From a bacterium (GTDB lineage: Bacteria > JAMCPX01), in NCBI GenBank assembly GCA_027364825.1, contig DAHXOM010000001.1, forward strand, positions 1-12,316: 12,316 bases of DNA, read 5' to 3'. This document shows, in pieces, positions 6,299 to 12,316 of this stretch (within the stretch, counting starts at the first letter, position 1; each line of letters starts with the position of its first letter). A model generated the notes under the pieces. That model did no database searches, was not told the origin of the DNA, and saw only the letters and a program-made list of their open reading frames with translations. The position numbers were made by a program, and so were the translations under genes.

Positions 6299-8457
6299 TA
6301 AGGCTAAATGAAATCCATGAAAAGATCCTATCGTATAATCCAGATGCTGATTTAGATTTAATAAATAAAGCTTACGTATTTTCCGCCAAGGTCCACAATG
6401 GCCAGGTACGTATGTCCGGTGAGCCTTATCTTGTCCATCCCATGGAGGTTGCGGGTATTCTTGCCTCTTTAAAGATGGATGTTCCTACCATTGCAGCCGG
6501 GCTCCTTCATGATACGGTAGAAGACACCTGGGCAACCATAGAAGAAATCACGGAACTGTTCGGTAAAGAGGTTGCTGCTTTAGTGGAGGGTGTCACCAAG
6601 ATTAGCAATATCACCTTCAATACCGAGCTTGCAAAGCAGGCTGAGAACTTCCGGAAAATGCTTGTCGCAATGGCTAAGGACATCCGGGTCATCATTATAA
6701 AACTGGCAGACAGGTTAAACAACATGAGGACCCTCGAGTATATGTCCGAGGATAAGCGCGAGGGCATAGCAAAAGAAACACTGGATATCTACGCGCCTAT
6801 CGCACATAGACTCGGTATTTACTGGTTGAAGTCCGAGCTTGAAGATCTCGCCTTTCGTTTTACAAAACCGGAGCTTTACTACAAATTATCGAAAATGGTG
6901 GCCAAGACCCGCAAGGAACGCGAGAAATATGTCCACGAGGTCGAGCATATTTTAAAGGGGATCCTGGAAAAAGAGGGAATGAAGGTCGAGGTAAGCGGCA
7001 GGCCGAAGCACCTGTACGGCATCTATCAGAAGATGGAAAAATACAACCTTGATTTCGAACAAGTTTACGATATTACGGCATTCCGGGTCATTGTGGATAG
7101 TATTAAGGACTGTTATCAGGCGCTTGGGGTAATCCATACGACATGGCGGCCCGTACCCGACAGATTCAAGGATTACATAGCAATGCCGAAGAACAATATG
7201 TACCAGTCCCTCCATACGACTGTTATGGGCCCTAAAGGTGAGAAGGTAGAGATACAAATAAGGACCAGAGATATGCACACAGTCGCTGAAGAGGGCATAG
7301 CAGCCCACTGGAAATATAAAGAGGGCAAGCTGGTTGATACAAAGGAAGATGTTACCTTCAGGTGGGTTCGGCATCTTATAGAATGGCAGCAGGAATTGAA
7401 AGACCCCGAATCCTTTATGCAGTTTGTCAAGGTGGACCTTTTCCCGGACGAGGTTTACGTGTTTACGCCCAAGGGCGACGTCATAGAGCTGCCGGTAGGT
7501 GCAACACCGCTTGATTTCGCCTATGCAATACATACCGATGTCGGCAATCATTGTGCAAGTGCAAAAATAAACGGCAAGATTGTACCCCTGAAAACATCAC
7601 TGAAGAACGGCGACACCATTGAAGTAATTACCTCGCCGACAGCCCATCCTACACGGGACTGGTTAAGGATTGTTGTCGTTCCCAAGACGAAAGCAAAGAT
7701 CCGGCAATGGTTGAGCAAAGAAGAGAGGGAAGAGAGCAAGAACATCGGGAAGGAATTAATCGAGAGCGAGTTTTCGAAATTCAATTTTGATTTCTCGAAA
7801 TTCGTAACCTCGAATGAAATGAATAAATACCTGAATGAATCGAGTATCAAGAATATAGACGGCCTGTATTCACAGGTCGGGTATGGCAAGGTATCGCCGT
7901 TCCAGGTCATGAAGCATCTGATCCCGTTGGACAAACTGAACGACCTGAAACCAAAGACCGATAGTGCTATATCCAAGCTCTTTAAGCTCGTGGCAAGGAA
8001 ATCGTCCACAGCAGTCAAGATAAAGGGCATGGATGATATTCTGGTCAGGTTTGCGCACTGCTGTAATCCTATTGTGGGAGACCCTATTGTAGGTTTTATC
8101 ACCCGGGGAAGAGGTATAACCATACATACCGCAGATTGCCCAAGGACGCTTGAATTGGATCCGGAGCGCAAGATCGATGCCGCGTGGGATGTCGCAAGTG
8201 ATATCCTGAGGCCGGTCAAGATCCTTGTCACCGGTCTTGATAAGCCCGGTTTGCTTGCCAATATAACCAATTCGATTTCATCCATGGGCATTAATATTAT
8301 ACGGGCATCGGTTGCGCCGAACAGAAACCAGAAATCAACGCTGATGTTCGAGATTGCCGTAAAAGATACGCATCAGCTCAGGGACATAACGAATAATATA
8401 GCCAAGATAAAAGATGTGACCAATGTACAGCGAATAACCGCAGGAGAGACCACATGA
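6295..8457 (+). CDS. spoT: Bifunctional (p)ppGpp synthetase/hydrolase (RSH family)
   Basis: This enzyme makes (p)ppGpp from GTP/GDP and ATP and hydrolyses it again in the stringent response. The 720-residue protein has the full long-RSH layout. The HD hydrolase domain has H48, HD at 72-73, ED at 76-77 and DR at 139-140. The synthetase domain has GRPKHLYGIYQKM (235-247), YDITAFRV (258-265) and VEIQIRT (318-324) with E319 and Q321. A TGS domain (VYVFTPKGDVIELP, 387-400), a zinc/CC segment (HCCNP, 588-592, plus C615) and an ACT domain (about 640-715) follow. RFKD at 290-293 is the charged motif of bifunctional enzymes rather than monofunctional RelA. Since the hydrolase residues are present, both activities are expected. 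The MIRLNEI start fits the family although no ribosome-binding site is evident. It overlaps ridA by 4 nt. It could equally be named rel or relA. Confidence 0.97.
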   Translation: MIRLNEIHEKILSYNPDADLDLINKAYVFSAKVHNGQVRMSGEPYLVHPMEVAGILASLKMDVPTIAAGLLHDTVEDTWATIEEITELFGKEVAALVEGVTKISNITFNTELAKQAENFRKMLVAMAKDIRVIIIKLADRLNNMRTLEYMSEDKREGIAKETLDIYAPIAHRLGIYWLKSELEDLAFRFTKPELYYKLSKMVAKTRKEREKYVHEVEHILKGILEKEGMKVEVSGRPKHLYGIYQKMEKYNLDFEQVYDITAFRVIVDSIKDCYQALGVIHTTWRPVPDRFKDYIAMPKNNMYQSLHTTVMGPKGEKVEIQIRTRDMHTVAEEGIAAHWKYKEGKLVDTKEDVTFRWVRHLIEWQQELKDPESFMQFVKVDLFPDEVYVFTPKGDVIELPVGATPLDFAYAIHTDVGNHCASAKINGKIVPLKTSLKNGDTIEVITSPTAHPTRDWLRIVVVPKTKAKIRQWLSKEEREESKNIGKELIESEFSKFNFDFSKFVTSNEMNKYLNESSIKNIDGLYSQVGYGKVSPFQVMKHLIPLDKLNDLKPKTDSAISKLFKLVARKSSTAVKIKGMDDILVRFAHCCNPIVGDPIVGFITRGRGITIHTADCPRTLELDPERKIDAAWDVASDILRPVKILVTGLDKPGLLANITNSISSMGINIIRASVAPNRNQKSTLMFEIAVKDTHQLRDITNNIAKIKDVTNVQRITAGETT

Positions 8458-8837
8458 AAAAGTGCATAACTACGGATAAACTGCCTCTGCCTATCGGCCC
8501 GTATTCTCAGATGGTTGTAAGCAGCGGGTTTTTGTTCCTGTCGGGACAGATACCCATTAATTCTGCAACCGGTAATCTTTCAGGTGATGGCATAGAGGCG
8601 CAGACAGAGGCTGTATTGAGTTCGATAAGGTCTGTGATGGAGGGACAAGGCCTGACGATGAAAGCAATTGTCAAGGTCACCGCATATCTTACCGTCCCGG
8701 GCGATTTCAACGCATTCAATACCGTTTATGCAACATACTTTGCACTGGAGCCGCCGGTCAGGACGACCGTCTTTGTCAGCGCACTGCCGAAAGGCGCTAA
8801 AGTCGAGTTGGACGTGATAGCAGATTTGAAAAGCTAA
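8454..8837 (+). CDS. ridA: RidA, reactive intermediate imine/enamine deaminase
   Basis: RidA hydrolyses reactive enamine/imine products of PLP enzymes, such as 2-aminoacrylate from serine dehydratase, in the cytoplasm. The 127-residue product has the family features in order: LPIGPYSQ with Tyr17, LFLSGQIP (27-34), the helix around AQTEAVLSSIRSVME, and the C-terminal PPVRTTVFVSALPKGAKVELDVIA. Arg103, the substrate-carboxylate ligand, and Glu118 are both present, so deaminase activity is expected. The length is typical of the trimeric YjgF/YER057c/UK114 family. The start codon overlaps the spoT stop as ATGA, so the two are probably translated together. The spoT-ridA pairing is familiar from other Proteobacteria. 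Confidence 0.95.
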   Translation: MKKCITTDKLPLPIGPYSQMVVSSGFLFLSGQIPINSATGNLSGDGIEAQTEAVLSSIRSVMEGQGLTMKAIVKVTAYLTVPGDFNAFNTVYATYFALEPPVRTTVFVSALPKGAKVELDVIADLKS

Positions 8838-8853
8838 GGCAGGGAAGCGTACC

Positions 8854-11298
8854 ATGAAGCGCATGTTACCTCTTTTATTCATGGGTTTTCTGGTATTCCT
8901 TTTTTTTTCAAAAGACATCGTCTCGAGGGATAAAGTCTTTGCACCGCTTGATCTGGTATACAGCTATCACCCCTGGGGCGATTACAAGCTCATACCTTTC
9001 CAGAATTTCCAGCAGGTGGATGCCCTGGTCCTCTATATCCCGTGGAGGTTATACGGCTACGAACAAATGCATGCAGGTCGTTTCCCTCTTTATAATCCGT
9101 ATGAGTATGGAGGCGCACCGTTCTTTGCAAACGATCAATCCGGAGTATTGTCGCCGTATAACCTTGCCGGTTTAGCGTTCGATTTTAAAACAGGTTTTTT
9201 GATTATCGCCATATTAAAACTACTGGCGGCGGCAACAGGCATGTATCTGTTTTTAAGCCTGTTTGACCTGAGCAAACCTGCCTGTATATTAGGCAGTACT
9301 GCGTACACATTCTCCGCACTCATGATAACATGGCTCTACCATCCCGTGTCGGCGGTCGTGTCTCTCATCCCATGGTTTTTCTGGGCGAGTGAGCGGCTGT
9401 TACGCTCTACAATTAATTCGGAGAAACGCCATATCTTCAGTTCCGTACTGATGCTTGCCCTGATAACTGCGGTGTCTTTCTTTGCGGGACATTCCGAAAC
9501 AACGGTCAATGTATTGATTGGCCTGGTCGTCTATACCGGAGCGAGCGTACTTATTCAGAATAACAGCCGTATCAAGCTTATGGTGTATTTCTCCGCGGCC
9601 TTCGTGCTTGGATTTATGCTCGCGTCGATCCATATAATCCCGTTCCTTCAGCTGCTTGTAAATAGTGAGCCATTCCATTTCCGTTCTCAGGTTTCCAATA
9701 CTGGTCCGCTTGCACAGAGCAGCCATCTCCCTCTCGATGCACTGCTTACCTGGCTTGTACCCAATCTATGGGGTAATCCCTCGTATAACTATTTTACCCT
9801 TAATAAACTTATTTATATATTCGAGAGGTATTCTTATATCGGGATTGCACCCTTACTCCTCGGTTTGTCTACTCTTCGCTCTATAAAAGCCGACTATAAA
9901 AAACTGTTACCTTTCTGGATCATGATACTCGTTGGGTTTGGAATGGCTTACGGAATACCGGTATTTTCACGACTCACTGCACTGCCGCTCATGAAAGCCG
10001 GTTCAAGCGCACGGTATGTCTTTTTAATGGAGTTTGGATTTTGTGCGTTGTCTGCATTCGGGCTCAACATGCTTATAAACAATGACCACAGCATGGTGAC
10101 GGCACACAATAAAAATAAAAAAGCCTTCATAATCGCCGGTTCCATATCCGTGCTGTCCATACTGCTTTACCTTGTGGCCCGGAAGTTCATAGGAGTGCTG
10201 GGACCCTTCTTTTCTACAATCAGTTTTCAGGGTGAATTATCATGGATTACTCCGGAACGTTTCAGCTTTATATTAATCCAAATAATGATTGCACTGCTGT
10301 TTCTATCGGGAAGTATCTGGTTCATGCGGAATGCACACAATAAGACTATTGATAAGAAAATAGCTTATTCAGGGCTTATCCTGCTTACGGTCGTGGATCT
10401 CTTTATATTCGGTATAGGGTATAATCCCGATGTTTCCCGGAAAGATTTTTATCCAAAGACACCCCTGATAGACAAACTGCAGTCATTGGATACAAGGGAC
10501 TACACATTTTATGCGCCCGGCAACACCATACCCGCGGATATAGCCATGATATACCGTCTGAGGGATTTCAGGGGATACGATATGATAGTATCCCAAAGAT
10601 ACCAGGATTTCCTCTATCTTTTATTCCCGGAAGAAAGGCCGGTATTGGGTGTAGGCGGATGGAGCTGGTGGAAATCGCTTCCGCAGCCTACGATTGCAAG
10701 TATAGCAGGTATAAAATATTTTATATTACCGACTGGGTTTGATCCAAACCGGCAAGGCAATTATTTTACCTTGATAGGGACCTACGGAAATCTTTCACTA
10801 TGGAACAATGATTTTGCGAAGCCAATCGTCTATGCTGCGTCAAGGGTCATTCCTTCGGATAGCGATACTAATACCATGAACCTTCTTTCCAGTGCCTCGA
10901 TGTCCGATATTGGTTCTGCGATAGTACAGGGTGCGCACGGATATCATGATTATGATCCAGATCAAATAGATCTTAAAACTATGGAAGACAAACCCGGCAT
11001 GTATAAGCTGATGGTTCATGCCCGGTCAGACGGGTTCCTTGTGCTTAACCTGCCTGTTTATCCTGGCTGGCATGCCTACATCAACGATAAACCAGTTTAT
11101 ATATACCCGGCGAATTATTTGTTTCAGGGCATAAAATTAATGCCCGGCACGTACATAGTCAGGTTTGAATACATGCCTCGGGCATTTGTCATCGGTGCTT
11201 ATATAACAACTATCACGGCAATTTTTATGCTTATTTCATGCATTGTGCTCATCCTTATACATCTTCATTTCTTAAAAAGTCGTTCCGCAAGGGAATGA
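8854..11298 (+). CDS. YfhO-family polytopic membrane protein, putative GT-C-type glycosyltransferase
   Basis: The 814-residue membrane protein has an N-terminal signal/anchor span, then a conserved extracytoplasmic loop with APLDLVYSYHPW (30-41), YIPWRLYGYEQMHAGRFPLYNP (61-82) and GAPFFANDQSGVLSPYN (87-103). About ten spans follow up to residue 520, including AGHSETT (211-217) and a RYVFLMEFG segment (387-395). A soluble extracytoplasmic domain (about 525-775) ends in YPGWHAYINDKPV (736-748) and NYLFQG (754-759), then a last span and a basic tail. This layout matches the YfhO family, whose B. subtilis member is needed for lipoteichoic-acid glycosylation. The substrate in a Gram-negative host is unknown. 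Asp33 is a candidate catalytic residue by analogy with GT-C enzymes. It starts 16 nt after ridA with a modest AGGGA site. A run of nine T lies near codon 17. Its last 34 bases overlap the convergent zinc-ribbon gene. Confidence 0.85.
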   Translation: MKRMLPLLFMGFLVFLFFSKDIVSRDKVFAPLDLVYSYHPWGDYKLIPFQNFQQVDALVLYIPWRLYGYEQMHAGRFPLYNPYEYGGAPFFANDQSGVLSPYNLAGLAFDFKTGFLIIAILKLLAAATGMYLFLSLFDLSKPACILGSTAYTFSALMITWLYHPVSAVVSLIPWFFWASERLLRSTINSEKRHIFSSVLMLALITAVSFFAGHSETTVNVLIGLVVYTGASVLIQNNSRIKLMVYFSAAFVLGFMLASIHIIPFLQLLVNSEPFHFRSQVSNTGPLAQSSHLPLDALLTWLVPNLWGNPSYNYFTLNKLIYIFERYSYIGIAPLLLGLSTLRSIKADYKKLLPFWIMILVGFGMAYGIPVFSRLTALPLMKAGSSARYVFLMEFGFCALSAFGLNMLINNDHSMVTAHNKNKKAFIIAGSISVLSILLYLVARKFIGVLGPFFSTISFQGELSWITPERFSFILIQIMIALLFLSGSIWFMRNAHNKTIDKKIAYSGLILLTVVDLFIFGIGYNPDVSRKDFYPKTPLIDKLQSLDTRDYTFYAPGNTIPADIAMIYRLRDFRGYDMIVSQRYQDFLYLLFPEERPVLGVGGWSWWKSLPQPTIASIAGIKYFILPTGFDPNRQGNYFTLIGTYGNLSLWNNDFAKPIVYAASRVIPSDSDTNTMNLLSSASMSDIGSAIVQGAHGYHDYDPDQIDLKTMEDKPGMYKLMVHARSDGFLVLNLPVYPGWHAYINDKPVYIYPANYLFQGIKLMPGTYIVRFEYMPRAFVIGAYITTITAIFMLISCIVLILIHLHFLKSRSARE

Positions 11299-11546
11299 GC
11301 TTTGGTCTTATCGGGTGAACTATTGGACGGACCATTTTTGAACTTAAAATATTCACACCTGTTTTCCCTGTCCTTTACAAGTACCCTTTCCGCGGATGAT
11401 TCCTTGCAGTCATTGTATGCGCCCGGTGCATAGAATAAACAGTTGAGGCATACATGGATTGGATTGTTGCAATAGGGGCATTCGTCCCTGAAACCAACGG
11501 GCTGTTCAATATCAAGTGTTTTACCGCAGCTAAAACATACGTACAT
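11265..11546 (-). CDS. Small zinc-ribbon protein of unknown function
   Basis: The 93-residue protein reads MYVCFSCGKTL, then CPYC, then CLNC, and two later cysteines in DCKESSAERV and NRCEYF. This makes three CxxC pairs plus two Cys, enough for one or two structural zinc sites. From memory, small proteins with a CxNCxFY...C.E..AERV..K...C.YF pattern occur in diverse bacteria without a known function. It has no membrane span or catalytic motif. I chose ATG 11546 because GGAGG (minus strand, 11556-11552) lies 5 nt upstream. The in-frame GTG at 11552 overlaps that site. The gene begins 14 nt after the stop of the minus-strand YfhO-like gene, so the two likely form one operon. Its 3' end runs 34 nt into the end of the convergent YfhO gene. 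Confidence 0.8.
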   Translation of the reverse strand: MYVCFSCGKTLDIEQPVGFRDECPYCNNPIHVCLNCLFYAPGAYNDCKESSAERVLVKDRENRCEYFKFKNGPSNSSPDKTKAHSLAERLFKK

Positions 11547-11551
11547 ATACA

Positions 11552-11556
11552 CCTCC
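11552..11556 (-). promoter_or_regulatory. Ribosome-binding site that fixes the zinc-ribbon gene start
   Basis: GGAGG on the minus strand is 5 nt from ATG 11546. It sits wholly in the 14-nt gap after the upstream YfhO-like stop codon and excludes the overlapping GTG at 11552 as the start. Confidence 0.65.
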
Positions 11557-11560
11557 AGGG

Positions 11561-12316
11561 TTACAAGTTTAGTTTCGGGATGTTTGTTCCGTTTGAAAGT
11601 CCTGTTTTCTTCTTTCTGAACACAACAATGTAAAAAACAATGAGGGCTATGATGCCTACTATTGACAATAAAACACCATATTTAAAACTTGACGGATCAT
11701 ATTTTAGTTCTATCGTATGACCTCCTTTGGTGAGCCATAACCCCTGAAACGCATAATCTGTTCTGATAATCTTTGTTGCTTTCCCGTCAACATCGGCATG
11801 CCAGCCTGGGAAATAGGTGTTCGAGATAAAGAATAAGCCCGGCTGGGATGTAGAGCAACTGATCGTAATTGATTCAGGGCTGTATTTCGTAAAATCTATT
11901 GTGTAGATTCCCTGTGTATTCAGAGTCAGAGGCATTCCCTGTGTATCTTTTTGAAACACAATCGCAACATTGCTGAGCTGTCTGGAATATACATTTAATA
12001 AGTCCAATGCCTGCTGTTGACCGTCGGCTATCATATAATTATAGACCATGAATGCTCTGTTAAAGGCAGAGAGGTTTTTATATAAGGTATATCCATTGTA
12101 CTCTGCTATTGGCTGTAATGAATTACTTAGAGAGGATAAATCAAAGTCTTTCCCCTCGATCAAATACTTTACGTTTGTCAAATTCAACGCATCACTTTCC
12201 TTAATATAAGAAAATATGCTGTTGTACCAATTTACTCCTAAGGCATCGTAGTTCCTTATATCTTCGATCCTGTAGAAGGTATTTATATTTGTTGCGTATG
12301 CAATGGGGCGGGTATT
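11561..12316 (-). CDS. C-terminal part of a second YfhO-family membrane protein (partial, runs off right edge)
   Basis: The minus-strand frame is open from the window edge (12316) to a TAA at 11561-11563, giving the last 251 residues. The TTG at 12187 is not the start: 43 further codons upstream continue the same protein. The edge segment (NTRPIAYATNINTFYRIEDIRNYDALG) resembles NTIPADIAMIYRLRDFRGYD of the central YfhO protein. LTNVKYLI matches its IAGIKYFI. The end has YFPGWHADVDGK and DYAFQGLWL, matching YPGWHAYINDK and NYLFQGIKL. A final membrane span (about YGVLLSIVGIIALIVFYIVV) and the basic tail RKKK close it. It is therefore a paralogue with the same extracytoplasmic domain, clearly diverged. 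The N-terminal membrane region lies outside the window. The zinc-ribbon gene follows 14 nt after it. Confidence 0.83.
   Translation of the reverse strand, partial: NTRPIAYATNINTFYRIEDIRNYDALGVNWYNSIFSYIKESDALNLTNVKYLIEGKDFDLSSLSNSLQPIAEYNGYTLYKNLSAFNRAFMVYNYMIADGQQQALDLLNVYSRQLSNVAIVFQKDTQGMPLTLNTQGIYTIDFTKYSPESITISCSTSQPGLFFISNTYFPGWHADVDGKATKIIRTDYAFQGLWLTKGGHTIELKYDPSSFKYGVLLSIVGIIALIVFYIVVFRKKKTGLSNGTNIPKLNL

Noticed and set aside
7774..7803. Direct repeat around TCGAAATTC in spoT
   Set aside because: It encodes FSKF-NFD-FSKF in the variable linker after the TGS domain; a short internal duplication of no evident role.
7548..8291. 247-codon minus-strand open frame
   Set aside because: It lies opposite spoT, whose domains are unmistakable, and its product shows no family features.
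1..12316. CRISPR array, tRNA, rRNA, phage or defence genes
   Set aside because: No regular direct repeats, cloverleaf-like sequences, rRNA segments, integrases or defence-family proteins were seen on either strand.

Overview
The window looks like chromosomal DNA of a Gram-negative, Deltaproteobacteria-like (Desulfobacterota sensu lato) bacterium with moderate GC. This rests on recall, not a search. The RSH protein begins MIRLNEI and continues with an HD domain of the type I associate with Geobacter and relatives. The gene orders yajC-secD/F-recJ and rpoZ-spoT-ridA are familiar bacterial housekeeping arrangements. SecD and SecF are fused into one protein here, which is less common in this part of the tree.

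Layout. At the left edge (1-90, minus) is the first 30 codons of a membrane protein whose start closely resembles the large YfhO-type protein further right. A divergent intergenic region (91-331) holds a candidate promoter and an inverted-repeat element. A forward operon follows: yajC, an HD-domain phosphohydrolase, secDF and recJ, with gaps of 50 and 10 nt and then a 1-nt overlap. A short gap with a candidate promoter leads to rpoZ. A 211-nt spacer holding a second inverted-repeat element separates rpoZ from a bifunctional (p)ppGpp synthetase/hydrolase (spoT/rel), which overlaps ridA by ATGA. A large YfhO-family membrane protein starts 16 nt after ridA. From the right edge a minus-strand pair runs inward: the C-terminal part of another YfhO-like protein and a small zinc-ribbon protein, whose end overlaps the end of the central YfhO gene.

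How the genes work together. YajC and SecDF form the accessory part of the Sec translocon, which uses the proton motive force to help export. RecJ is a single-strand 5'-3' exonuclease for repair. Omega (RpoZ) and SpoT belong to the stringent response: the omega N-terminus is part of a (p)ppGpp site on RNA polymerase in E. coli, and SpoT makes and degrades the alarmone. RidA removes reactive enamine/imine intermediates. The YfhO-like proteins probably act in envelope polysaccharide or lipid glycosylation, with unknown substrates.

The least expected features are two intergenic inverted-repeat elements, upstream of yajC and of spoT. They share a 21-nt core (17 of 21 identical, in opposite orientation) at one arm. 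They look like two diverged members of one short palindromic repeat family or structured leader RNAs. The second point of interest is the presence of up to three YfhO-type genes around this housekeeping block. I found no CRISPR array, tRNA, rRNA, intact insertion sequence or obvious defence system.
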